Shown here one piece after another: positions 1 to 10,634 of a DNA stretch of 64,000 nucleotides (the first letter of the stretch is position 1; every line of letters starts with the position of its first letter). The stretch lies in contig JADDMT010000013.1 in the NCBI GenBank assembly GCA_021401465.1, positions 62,001-126,000 of the forward strand, read 5' to 3'. Under the pieces are notes generated by a model, which had not been told where the DNA came from, made no database searches, and saw only the letters and a program-made list of their open reading frames with translations. Source of the stretch: Teratosphaeria epicoccoides. Lineage: Eukaryota; Ascomycota; Dothideomycetes; Mycosphaerellales; Teratosphaeriaceae. A program made the translations under genes and the position numbers.

Positions 1-929
1 TCAGCACTGGCTTGGCCGTGCAGACTCATGCCCTGCTGCCTGTAGTATTTGTGACGTTTCCGAACGACTCTGGCGCCGAAGTTGGTCTCCCAGTCTGGGT
101 CACCTTCTACAGGTCGTTGATAGCCTTCTCCCAGCCAGGTTTCAAGCTTCCGAACTGTCGCATCCCGGGCAGCGTACGCTTTGGGAGCGAAAAGGCGAGG
201 TGTGCCGAAAAGCATGCCCAGCATATTGTCCTCCCATGTCCGGTAGTCGCCATCGAAGTCAGGAAACATGTCTAAGAGCTTCGAGCCGTACAGCGCGTTT
301 GTCGAAGAGCGAAAAATCCGCTGCCACAGCCACGCGTACAGTTCGATCTCTGCGCCTGCGTCAAGACGCTTGTCTGCTTTCAGCTCCCGCTCTAAGCATT
401 GCATGTACTTCGTTGTAAGAGAATCGACAGCTGACACGCTCAAAAGGTGCTCGGAATGGATCCGTGCGGTGGTTCCATGATCATTTGCTGGGAATGCTTT
501 CGCGGCATCCTGCTTGGACATCGCAAGGACGTTGGTACCTAGCTTTTGATCCAGCCCTGCCCTTGAGAGTTGGCGGGACTTGAAGAGGGCCGAGATGCCT
601 TCTGGAGAGAAGACCAGGTTGGTCTTGACACCCGCTAGCATGATGGCGAAGGCTTGTGAGTGGTAGCGAACGGATCGACCGCGAAGCCATTGCCAGTATG
701 CTCCGATCTTTCGGTTTGAGAACTGTATTGTATTGCCCAGGCCCGGAATGGCATATGGAATGATTGGCGGTGGCTTTGGTTGCTTGCTTGGTGCGCCTAG
801 CCCTTTGCGACTGTTGGAGTAGAATTGAATGGCAGTAGACAGATATGTGTAAGCGCAGACCAAAGCGCCGGTAACCAGCAACCCGTAAGCGATGGTCCAG
901 AGGTCCCATGCCTTTATGGTGTCAGCCAT
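1..929 (-). CDS. Cytochrome P450, N-terminal half (runs off window)
   Basis: One uninterrupted reading frame from an ATG at 929 down to base 1 encodes 309 residues with no stop. It starts with a hydrophobic ER-anchor segment (about residues 10-32), followed by a proline-rich hinge (KQPKPPPIIPYAIPGLGN) typical of microsomal P450s. Next come a B-C helix-like region and a stretch ending near 'DPDWETNFGARVVRKRH'. The hinge and spacing resemble the fungal class related to sterol/CYP7-CYP8-type P450s. The I-helix, ExxR and heme-cysteine motifs must lie beyond the left edge, so family assignment rests on the N-terminus only. Expected role: heme monooxygenase on the ER membrane, substrate unknown. 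Confidence 0.7.
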   Translation of the reverse strand, partial: MADTIKAWDLWTIAYGLLVTGALVCAYTYLSTAIQFYSNSRKGLGAPSKQPKPPPIIPYAIPGLGNTIQFSNRKIGAYWQWLRGRSVRYHSQAFAIMLAGVKTNLVFSPEGISALFKSRQLSRAGLDQKLGTNVLAMSKQDAAKAFPANDHGTTARIHSEHLLSVSAVDSLTTKYMQCLERELKADKRLDAGAEIELYAWLWQRIFRSSTNALYGSKLLDMFPDFDGDYRTWEDNMLGMLFGTPRLFAPKAYAARDATVRKLETWLGEGYQRPVEGDPDWETNFGARVVRKRHKYYRQQGMSLHGQASA

Positions 930-1279
930 TGTCACCAATATCGCCCAAGCGATGTGTTTAGTCCCCACGACCTGAGATGTCAAGAACCGCCTGTCCAACC
1001 TCGCAAGTCACGCAGTACCTTCACGAACATATCCGGCCCACACACAAATGCTCACGAGTGTGTATGTATGCGTAGGTGAGCTTGCGGATTAGAGGACCAA
1101 AGGATGCGGACTCCACGCGGGTCAGGGTCTCCTATGATGATGCGAAGTTCATGTTGGCGGCGCAGGGTTCGCACGAGCGAGCTACATTTACGATAGCACC
1201 ATCAATTATTGGATATCTCGCCTCGCTCGACGATTGTATTCTGATCATTCAATCGAGCGATTGGGTCGACGTGGTTGAC

Positions 1280-1360
1280 TGCTTGTTGACACCATTAGTT
1301 CTGTTTGTTGACACGACCGACTGTTTCTGACACGATCGACAGCTTCTTGACACGACTAAG
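1280..1360 (+). repeat. Degenerate 20-bp tandem repeat, locus 1
   Basis: About four units of 19-22 bp follow one another at 1280-1301, 1302-1321, 1322-1340 and 1341-1360. Examples are TGTTTGTTGACACGACCGAC and AGCTTCTTGACACGACTAAG. The shared core is TGCTT/TGTTT, then TGACACG, then a terminal GAC-like triplet. Related units occur near 31927-31986 and 43451-43529. Confidence 0.55.
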
Positions 1361-2792
1361 AGCTCGCCGTGCTTGTGCGACGCGACAAAATGCCCATCGA
1401 GTGCCGACAATACCTCTCCCCCGCTTAGCTGGTTGGTCGAGATGGGAGAACGACTCATGATCAACAATTCCAGTCCTAGAAGATTAAGGCACTCATCATT
1501 GCCTGCCTCTACGATGTGTATCAGGCGTCAGTATGTTGGCATGCTCAAGGCGCGCCTTCACAATCATCGTCCATATCGCCCATCAAGGCTGCTCAGAGGC
1601 CCTATGTTTACCTCGAAGCTTCGCTAGGATGCGAAATCACGGCTCATCACGACGTCCATCGATCGGCTCTCAAGACCGCATCGTAGCCCACATGTCAGGT
1701 CACAGGACCATCCAATGATGGACAGATCGCAAGCGCTCTGTCAGTACCCGTCGTGTGAAACACTTCCAAATCGTTGTGTTCTCGACATCCCACGCGTCTG
1801 GGCTTTCTGGGTGCAGTGATGGATCATACGGATGGCGTGAAGCGAGCTGGGCTGGCTTGTGTGACGAGATACGGCACCTGAGTTTGTGAACAATATCCTG
1901 TAGAGCATGGTCACTGGCGGATCCATCCAAGTTAAACTTGAATGATGAAGTCCGCACACTGAGTCGCAACGCGGCTTCTCGGTCACACATGCCTGAATCC
2001 CGGATCAGATCCAGTCTTCGCGACCGGCAGTCGGTCCGCAAGGCCATGGGCCTGTGAGTCTGTGACCTATCACCTGTCCACTCCGCTCTCTGTACCGAGT
2101 CACCGGCAGCTTTGTGCAGGATTTCACGCGTCTATGGCCGCCTGCAGGATCAGATGTAGAATCGGACCTCTCACCGACGAGGTGGGGGTGTATTATTACG
2201 CGGAGATGAAGGGAGGAGGGCTTGCAGATATGTGACACCAGCTCGGAAGAGATTTCGAAGTCTCGCGAGGCTGTTTTGATCGGGGGCGATATCAGTTGTG
2301 GAGATTGGGGGCTCTGTCGTCCTTCCAGAACGAAGGTTCCACTCGAGCGGCCGTCCCCGGTCCCATTATTGATCCTGCTTCTCCGAACGTGCTCGTGTAT
2401 CGATGGTGGTCAGGCTTGACAGGCGTCCCCACTCCGCCACCCAACAAGCACCAAGCGACAAGCAACAAGCAACAAGCAACACAGCCACCTGCAGGCTGCA
2501 AGGCTGCACACGTTGCAACATGCGAGCCCACGACCGACTGCCGCTGCGGCGCGTTGCGGCGCGCAGGAGCGTGGTGCTTGGGACTCGTAAAGCAGGTGGA
2601 GCGACGGGGGTGATCCTTGCATGAAAAGCTTCTGGGAATTGGGAACAAATCTGTGTAATGGTGGTAGCGGAAGATTTTCCCTCTTTGACGAGGAGATGCA
2701 GGCGGCGGGAGGCGGCGGGAGGCGGCGGGAAGCGACGGCTGGCACAACGGCTTGGCTGCGTTGTGGTGCACAGATGAGCCAACGGCGTGTGG

Positions 2793-2819
2793 TGATGATG
2801 ATGATGATGATGATGATGA
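2793..2819 (+). repeat. GAT/ATG trinucleotide microsatellite
   Basis: Nine or so consecutive GAT triplets in non-coding DNA upstream of ste20. Simple-sequence repeat with no further feature seen. Confidence 0.9.
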
Positions 2820-3377
2820 CGGAGCGCCAGCGGTGGGCCGCCCAGACGACGCGCTGTACATACATGTACCGACACTACTGACACGGACACTACTGACACT
2901 GTGCACAGCGCGACAGAGACTGCGGTGCACGGGGCAAGGTCGGCCTGTCTGCTGTCGGCGTGGGTGCAGGTGCAGGGCAGGAGGGGCCGTCGCTGCCCCG
3001 CGCGAGTTCACCACGCTAAGCCTAGACGGTCCTTCGTGGTACTGTGGTGCTGGTGGGAGGGAGTCGTTCTGATGGGTTTGTGGTCGAGTTTGTGGTCGAA
3101 ACAAGTTTGTCTGTCCAATTCTGTCGGCGGCTCTTCCGCGTGGTCGGCGGGCGCTGCTGGCGATTATTATTACCCACCCTGTGCTATACTATACCCACTC
3201 GCACTGCCTGCCACTGTCGCGCCCTCCATATTGTCCCCATCGTCGTCCTCCATGTCCACGAGGCTGCTTCCTCGCTGTGCGCTGTTGACTTTCGCTTAGC
3301 CCACGCACAGCTTCCACTTCCGCCTTCCCTGCTCATGTGTCCGTGTCGTCTCTCAGGACACCCGCAAGCGTGAGCCA

Positions 3378-6129
3378 ATGGACGGCAGCGACACCCATCG
3401 CCCTCGTCATCACCACCAGCGCCGCAGATTGACCAAGAAGACGACGCCTGCCGCCAGCGCCGTCGACGGGCTCCGTCGCGTCCCCTCCGCCCAGAACCGT
3501 AAGCGCTGCAGCGCGCAGGCCAGCTCCCCGGCATCATCACACAATCTCAGCCCGACCCTTGATTCTGCCGGCTGGATTGGCAACAGCTCACACGCTGCAA
3601 ACGCACGCGTGCAGGAGTACAACCACTCTCCGCCCTCCCACACTCCTCAGCTTGCCGTCACCGAGAAATCTTCCACGGATCTGCTCGGCTCCCGCTTCGA
3701 CAGCGCCGCCATCTTCGAAACTTTCAACGCTGTCGCCTCCTCCGCCGACCCATTTCCCACCGCCGCTGCACAGCAGCAACAGCAATTTCAGGCAGCAGGG
3801 TCGCGGTCGTCGAGGCAGACCACCCCTCCGTCCAGGAGCAGCTTGCAGCCCCTACCGCCGTCACAGCTGATTCACGCACACACCACTGGCCACAGCGTGC
3901 CCGCGCATCCTGCCGTAGAGCTCAATCAGAGCTTGGCGGCCAGCGGCAGAAGGATGGAGGACCTCACGGGCATGAAGAACGCGCGGCAGCGGTACAGCGA
4001 CGAGGTGAAGGACGGAAAGGCGCTGAAGAAGAAGAGTGGTTTGGCGAGCTTCTTCAACCTGTCATCGCCGAGACGACCGGCGATATCTGCGCCAGAGAAT
4101 CCAGTGCATGTGACACACGTGGGCTATGATCAGGAGACTGGTGAATTTACGGTAAGTAGACACGAACGGAGTACACCTGGTCAGCGAGACATGGCCTTTG
4201 CGAGCTTGTCAAGGCAAGCACGGCCCTTCTGCCGTCCAAGCCGGACAGCACAAATCACGGCGCATCCTGAACTCCAGCTCCACAGGATGGCAGAGGGACT
4301 GACAGCTGATGTGACGTCTAGGGTCTGCCGAAGGAATGGCAACGAACACTCCAAGCAAACGGTATTACCGAGCAAGAGCAGAAGAAGCATCCGCAGGCTA
4401 TCATCGACGTGGTCACCTTCTATAATGAAAATAATGATAAAGGCAGCGACGACTGGACATACCACAAATTCGACCACGCCCACACCAATGACAGCCCACA
4501 CTCCGGTCTAGCCCCCCAGAGTACGTCCCCTGGTGCTGGTCTTAGCCCAGGCGCATGTGGCCAGATGCTTAGCCCTCCAGCAAGCCCACGTTTTCCAAAG
4601 AATGACGGTGAGAGCTTTGAAAATCCGCGAGCTCCTCCGCCAGTGCCGAAAGGCGGATATGCGCCGGGCGCGACGTCGCCCCCAATGGGCCAACAGCCAA
4701 ACGGCAACATGTTGCCGATGCGACCAGCGCCCAAACCGCCAGGATTGCAGAACATGGTGCCGCAGCGCGCAGCGCCGCCAGTGCCTGGAACCCAACGAGA
4801 GCGAGCAGGCACTGAACACGGCTTTCCGCCCGTGAAACACGCGCCCGCTACCGTCGATGCGTCTGGAGGCCCGTCGTCTGGCAGCAGAAGTCGCTCAAAC
4901 ACCAGCGCCTCGCAGCAGTATCAATCGCCGGTGCATTCGCCTCAACAGTACCAGCAGCAACAGGAGCAAGCGATGAAGGCGGCACAACAGGCGCTCAAGC
5001 AGCAATCACTTGAACGCTCTCAATCGCAGTCACAAGGTCAACAGGCCGGTCAGCAACAACAGCAGCTGGCCTCCGGTCAACAAGCTCCCATTCCACAGCC
5101 GCCCGCCATTGACCCACGACTCGGCCCAGCACCGCGACCGAGACAGAAGCCACGACAATCGCTCACTAATGGTGAGATCATATCCAAGCTCCAGCATATT
5201 TGTAATCCTCAGGACCCAACGAAGAAGTACCGTAATCTGGTCAAAATTGGTCAAGGTGCATCCGGCGGAGTGTACACCGCCTTTGAAGTCGGAACGAACA
5301 AGTGTGTTGCCATCAAACAGATGAACTTGGAGCAGCAGCCCAAGAAGGACCTGATCATCAACGAGATTATGGTCATGCGGGATAGCAAGCACAAGAACAT
5401 TGTCAACTTCATGGATAGCTTCCTGGTCAAAGGCGACTTGTGGGTAGTGATGGAGTACATGGAGGGTGGGTCACTCACGGATGTGGTCACATTCAACATG
5501 ATGTCAGAAGGTCAAATATCTGCGGTGTGTCGAGAGACGCTGCACGGACTGCAGTTCTTGCATTCTAAAGGCGTGATACACCGCGATATCAAGTCTGACA
5601 ACATACTCCTGAGCATGGAAGGAAGTATCAAGCTTACCGACTTTGGCTTTTGCGCGCAGATCAACGAAAGTCACATGAAGAGGACCACAATGGTCGGGAC
5701 GCCATACTGGATGGCGCCTGAGGTGGTGACAAGGAAGGAGTACGGCCGCAAGATCGACATCTGGTCGCTCGGCATCATGGCCATCGAGATGATCGAGGGA
5801 GAGCCTCCCTATCTTACGGAATCGCCATTGAGAGCGCTCTACCTGATCGCAACCAATGGCACCCCGGCGATCAAGGACGAGCACAACCTGACGCCACTGT
5901 TCCGAGACTTTTTGCATTTTGCTCTAAAGGTGGATCCGGAGAAGAGGGCGAGTGCGCACGATCTTTTGAAGGTGAGTTCGTTTGATATATTGCTGGCTGC
6001 TGGGATGCCGACTGATGGTGTTTGCAGCACGGCTTCATACAAACAGCAGAGCCCCTGGCCACTCTCGCTCCACTTGTCAAAGCGGCGAGACTAGCACGAG
6101 CAGAAGAGCGGCGCAACAAGGGCAACTGA
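3378..6129 (+). CDS. ste20: Ste20/PakA-type p21-activated protein kinase
   Basis: Three exons: 3378-4151, 4322-5971, 6028-6129 (GTAAGT/TAG and GTGAGT/CAG introns), 841 aa. This is a Ser/Thr kinase activated by Cdc42/Rac, acting in polarity, hyphal morphogenesis and MAPK cascades. The CRIB domain spans about residues 236-295, starting ISAPENPVHVTHVG and split by intron 1 at EFT|GLPKEW. A long Pro/Gln-rich linker follows. The kinase domain covers about 561-810, with IGQGASGGVY, Lys590 (VAIKQ), catalytic Asp680 (HRDIKSDN), DFG Asp698 and the GTPYWMAPE activation segment. No PH domain precedes the CRIB, which separates it from Cla4. The C-terminal tail LAPLVKAARLARAEE matches Ste20. The start is the first in-frame ATG in good context. 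Polyglutamine stretches near residue 134 and in the linker are low complexity. Confidence 0.93.
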
Positions 6130-8061
6130 GCTGCGTGATGTTCGCCCCTTACGCCGAGCATATATGCGACGACACCGAAAACACTGCCCGGCGTTTGTTT
6201 TGCGAGCGAAACACTACAGCAACCATCCGGCCCGCCCTCATTTCGGCGAGCAATCTGGCTGTACCAACACGAGCGAAACCCAACCTTTCGCGATTCGAGC
6301 ATTTGGGTCGTGCAAAATGTGAATACCATCGCTGGAATAAGGAACCTCGTTAACACTGGACTGAACGGACGCAATGATCAACGTCACAAAGTTTACCGCA
6401 TAGATGAGATCGGGTGATGGATAAATGGAGTCACGAAGGTCTACGTATATCTGGGCGTGCGCACGTGGGAGCGAGCAAGGCAGCGGCGGCGACCCGCGGA
6501 AAGCACAGAAAGGGACACCCGTTTCTGTCTGGCACACATGGCCACTTCTATGAAGTGCTGTAAGGAAGACGGGTATGCTGGCTTGTTAGACAAGCCGGAT
6601 GGACGACCATGGTATAAGTGGTAGGTAGGAAAGAGGGAGGAATGCAAGAGCCCGCCCTTTTAGTAGGTTGCGAGAGGCTTATTTCTGTTCTTTGGGCCTG
6701 ATGCGCCTGTTCTACTTGCTTGTCGCTGCAAGAAGTCGACCCGGTGCGAGCCAGCGCCATCTGGGCTTACGGCTGAGCTTTGTAAACAAGCAAAATGGAA
6801 ACCTTTAATCCAGACACACGCGCGTGCGGCTGAACGATACCCACGCGCATGCTTGAATTTCTTGAGCGAACCCTTGAGTATACGGATGTTACGATGGACT
6901 AGTCCGGCCTTCATGCAAGCCATGTTGCCGAGTATCGTCGACAATTCCGTTCTATACTTCAGCCATATCGGTCGCATGCACAGTGGGTCAGTACCAGCAG
7001 GGAGAACGCTCAGGCCATGGCGCTGGAATTGCGACACGAGGTCCAACATTGTCAACAGGAAATCTCGATTGGGGCAGACATGATTGTGGGAACCGGAAGC
7101 AGTACATATGGCCACGACTCGCCACTGCCATGGCTATCCAGCGTCATGCACGGATTGCTACATATGCTCGCCCAGCTGGTACCTTGAGCGGCACTGCTTG
7201 TGTTCGCTCATGGTCAGAACCTTCTCGCTTCGCCACGCGTTTGCAGCTGCTCGAGCCTTTCGGTCATACAAGTACGCGGTACTTGACTGAGACTCGCACT
7301 GCCGCGCTCGCCAACGTGGCCGCGACCACCTTCCATACTTTGCCGCGTGCTTCGTACGTCTCGACAGTCTACTGTACGAAGTCGAGAATTTCGGACTCTT
7401 AGACGACCGTCGCAACCGCGGTGAGCTGTTTTGACGTTCAGACTGTGAAGGATTGAAGGGCTTGTTGCTCGTGATAAGACTGTTACGCACCCACAAACCT
7501 CATCACAGGCGTGTACAGTGAATATTATCTGTCAGGCGTGTGTAGAGAATGACGAGTGTTCTCTGTCAGAGTGGGAGACCAGATGCACGCTGTGTTGTAC
7601 TAGCGACCCAGCTTGCGGGATTCCGTTCGACATTTACATCAATCCTGCGCGTGGTGCAGATAGCAGCTGGACGATGCAGGCTGGGCGTGGGAGGTTGGAG
7701 ATTGATGGGGCGCAGTGAGAGAGAGACAGAAATTGTTGACAAGTTGGTGGGCGCAGTCAGTCCTGGCTGATGCTCCAGTCGCTGCTCGTGTGGCTACGCC
7801 AAGCCCATAGCGATGTCATGGGCTCTGGGCAAAAGGAGCGACGACCATGGAGACCGCTATGAATTCGCCGAACGCTCTGAACGCCCCTGCTCGTCCCGCC
7901 TCCCCAGCACACAACTTGACCCACCAAAGCTAGCTGGAATTTCGAGATTCAGGCGCAATAACAATCGCAATGACCGCTTGGCCAGTCCCTTCCGATCACA
8001 AGAGTCAGCATACCGCCTCCCCTAACACCAGAGCAGCAAAATCATCATGATGGAATAAAGC
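6130..8061. other. Gene-poor interval downstream of ste20
   Basis: Only short uncharacterised frames on both strands (longest about 150 aa, minus strand, 6660-7115), without recognisable domains, signal peptides or supporting splice structure. I see no RNA gene or mobile element. Confidence 0.45.
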
Positions 8062-8494
8062 TCACCTCCAGGCACTCTGAAAGTTCTTCGAGCAGTACTA
8101 AATCATGAAGCGTCAGGACTCCTACGTCCACTCAAACAAACGCGCTAAAGCCGCCACTGACCTTCTTCTGAGGGCAATCGGTCTTGCACTTCGCTTTCTC
8201 TGATGCGAAGCAATTCCCATCGCCCTGCACCTCCGTGTCAGTACCCCTTGGAGAAGTCCGGCTTCATGCAGGTAGGGGAGGGTTTGGACGCACCGCCCAA
8301 GACGCAGCATAGCAGAAGTATGATCTTATGATGATGGGAGACTCCACCGTCGGGTAGGTCTGGATTGGGTTCGGGGCGGGCAAGGCGATTGCGTCGGGCT
8401 CGGGGACGGCTACGGGATCAGGGTTGGGTGCGGGATCGGCGGATATGAGAGACGTGAGGAGGGCGAGGGTGAGGGTGATGGTGCGGGTCTGCAT
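8062..8494 (-). CDS. Candidate small secreted cysteine-containing protein
   Basis: Proposed exons on the minus strand: 8294-8494, 8162-8224, 8062-8097, giving 99 aa. The N-terminus (MQTRTITLTLALLTSLISA) is a clear signal peptide, followed by a Pro-rich DPAPNPDPVAVPEP stretch. The first frame hits TGA in what reads as a 69-nt intron (GTGCGT, branch TACTGAC, GCAG). Past it the same frame continues as GDGNCFASEKAKCKTDC. A second 64-nt intron (GTCAGT...TTTAG) leads to YCSKNFQSAWR and a stop. Five cysteines lie after the signal peptide. No family recognised; effector-like by size and composition. Exon joins are by eye and need transcript support. A truncated, frameshifted copy lies next to it at 8740-8840. 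Confidence 0.4.
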
Positions 8495-8739
8495 TTTGTT
8501 TGCGGAGTGTGGATGTGGAGCGAAGGTTTTGGGAATGGTGACAGGATGAAAGGCACGCGGGGTATAGACGAAGGCCGGCGCGGTTCTTATAGGTGTGCAC
8601 TTGCGTTGCCGAGTGGCGAAGTGTGCACACCAGACTAGTCTCACAACACAACCATTTTAGATGCGCTGACACAGGGTTATAGCTTGCTAGATCTCACATC
8701 CGAAGTTCCAACGTCGACACCTTTCTGAGACACAAACCT

Positions 8740-8856
8740 TCGCTCGCGCCGGAACCGAGGATGGGTGCGGGATCGGCGGATGTCAGAGACATGAGCAGGG
8801 GCGAGGGTAAGGGTGAGAGTGAGGGTGAAAGTCTGCATTCTGTTCGCGGAGTATAG
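8740..8856 (-). pseudogene. Frameshifted duplicate of the small secreted gene's 5' end
   Basis: The minus-strand sequence from the ATG at 8838 repeats the start of the neighbouring gene: upstream leader, MQT..TLTLTL signal peptide and the stretch coding SADPAP. One inserted C in the signal-peptide region (CTCGCCCCTGCTC versus CTCGCCCTCCTC) moves the SADPAP part out of frame. No downstream cysteine exons are visible. A further matched segment, GTGCACTT...TGGCGAA, occurs at about 8595 and 8949, so the duplicated unit is roughly 350 bp. Confidence 0.55.
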
Positions 8857-9004
8857 GTAGAGAGATGAGGATCTAGGGACAGTACCACGACTAGGGGGGG
8901 GTGAGGCACGGACAAAGACAGGCGTAAGTGAGAGAGTTGTTATTGACGTGCACTTAGATTACCTAATGGCGAAAACTATGGTTGCTCAAGGGTGATAGAG
9001 CACG

Positions 9005-9460
9005 CCTTTAGCACGTCTGCGTAGTAACCTTGCAGACGCAACTTGGCAGACGGACTAAGCAGACATTACTCATGTTTGCCACTCTCTGTTTGGTCTAGTG
9101 CTAACATCGCGTTAATATCGCGTTGCAGTCTGACGCGTGTGTTGTAAGACGCGTCTTCTAGTGTCAATACTTTCAGCTTCAGTAGGTGTTTCTTATTATT
9201 GACTGCACCAACATGGCCAATCGCCTAGGGAAACTCTAGCGGCTAGTTAGTCGGTAGAGCCATGATTAATGAGCATATATAGTAAGAAGACTATCAACTA
9301 GGCATGAGATGAGGTTGAATACCATTCACTTACTCAGCAGCGCTAGGCCTATTTAAGCGTGTGCAAGGCCTTGTACACGCACAGACCGCGCGCACGGACA
9401 ACTTAACCTTTTCGGTCTGCGAAGTGCGTCTGCAAGGTTACTACGCAGACGTGCTAAAGG
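9005..9460. mobile_element. Inverted-repeat element (MITE/foldback-like)
   Basis: A 36-bp sequence at 9005-9040 (starting CCTTTAGCACGTCTGCGTAG) recurs as an exact reverse complement at 9425-9460, bounding 456 bp. The match continues imperfectly inward for about 15 bp. Each arm itself contains a GTCTGC...GCAGAC stem. The interior is relatively AT-rich, with no transposase frame. No convincing target-site duplication flanks it (CACG to the left, TCCC to the right), so family and insertion mechanism are undetermined. It lies about 150 bp from the decayed gene duplicate. Confidence 0.65.
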
Positions 9461-10634
9461 TCCCTACTAAAGAGACGACCACGACACAACTCAGCATCCC
9501 CATCTCAAAGAAGGAAAAAAAAGAGAAAAAGCGAAGCAATGCCATGAGGCAAACGTCAAGACTCACGTCCAAGCACTATGCAGTCTCTTTCCCAGACACT
9601 CTGTAGCCGCCGCATCGGCAGACTCCGCTCACCACTGCCCCAGGAAGCTAGGGAGTATTCACATCCGAGACCTCTGCTGCACCTGTTCTCCACCCCTCCT
9701 TCTCGTCCCCCACCGGCAGATGCAGGAATCCTAGAGAGCGGTATCATTCCCACATGCCCTTCTACTGCAGTGCTCACAAAGCTCTAGGCAGTCGACTGGC
9801 GACGGAGCTGAGGCCGAGAGCGAGGGCTGGGAGCGTGGGGTAGCCTCAGTGTGCGATTGTCTCGAGAGCTTCCTAGGCGTGCGTCGACTGACGACGGGGT
9901 GAGTCTTGTCAGACTTCCTGTTTCAGGAAAATTTTTCTCCTCTCTCGAGTGCCAAAGAGCTCGGCTGGATTAGGATGGGGATCTGCCGCGGGCCTTGGGG
10001 GCATTTGTTGAGCGGCATCGGTCAGAAAGCGTGCATGACCCTTGATCCGCTCTTTCAGTGGAGAGAAGGACGGTCGGCTTGGACGACTGGGCGGAGAGTT
10101 CGCGCCGGTTCTGGCGTATGGATCGGAGCTGTGGTCGATAGGTCTTGTACCCAAGCCAGCCCGTGTGTAGCGACCCCACGCTCACTCTACAGCTGAAAGA
10201 GCCACCAGAAGTTGCTGGAATCAAGACTCCCCGCTCTTTTGACAGCGTCACTCGCAACTGCTATGGATGTTGTTAATCACAAGAGCCGATCCATCCACTG
10301 CTCATGAATATTTTTATCTCCAATCCGGGAAGATCCACGCAGCGGAGATCCGGACCGCGGACTAGCGGCTAGGCTTTGTATAGATCCCACCACTACTGTA
10401 CCACGATGCAGTGAGTCTCGGTGCTCTGTGCGAAACCAGATATATGATCTGAGTCTCAGTGCTCTGTGCAACCGACCACCTGATGACGAAGTGTGGACGA
10501 GATCACGCCCGGCTGGTATTGGTGATTTGGCGAGGATTCTTGAATATGCTCAATCTGGATGCTAAACATCAACAACATCTCGGATAGAGTTGAGTTGCCG
10601 TTGGAGTCAGTACAAGATTGATCTGGATTACCGT
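9461..10634. other. Intergenic interval before GPI16
   Basis: No gene supported. It contains two close copies of a GAGTCTC(G/A)GTGCTCTGTGC sequence (near 10413 and 10451). The region 3' of the GPI16 stop (10635) presumably holds its terminator. Confidence 0.45.

Larger units (their letters stand above)
930..3377. other. Gene-poor interval upstream of ste20
   Basis: I see no convincing gene here. Short frames in several registers lack recognisable domains and splice-consistent extensions. Contents: a degenerate ~20-bp tandem repeat (1280-1360, listed separately), a purine-rich CGGGAGG repeat around 2700-2731, a GAT trinucleotide array near 2794-2819, and pyrimidine-rich DNA just before the ste20 ATG that looks like promoter/5' leader. 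Confidence 0.5.

Noticed and set aside
2292..3104. 270-aa minus-strand frame with a poly-Ser run
   Set aside because: The frame arises from the GAT array and GC-rich repeats; no start context, domain or splice support. It overlaps the ste20 promoter.
6660..7115. 151-aa minus-strand frame downstream of ste20
   Set aside because: No domain, signal peptide or splice-consistent neighbour exon; length is within chance for this GC content.
9224..9350. tRNA-like A and B box words (AGTCGGTAGAGC, GGTTGAATACC) inside the inverted-repeat element
   Set aside because: No cloverleaf folds around them and the B box deviates at key positions, so neither a tRNA nor a tRNA-derived SINE is supported.
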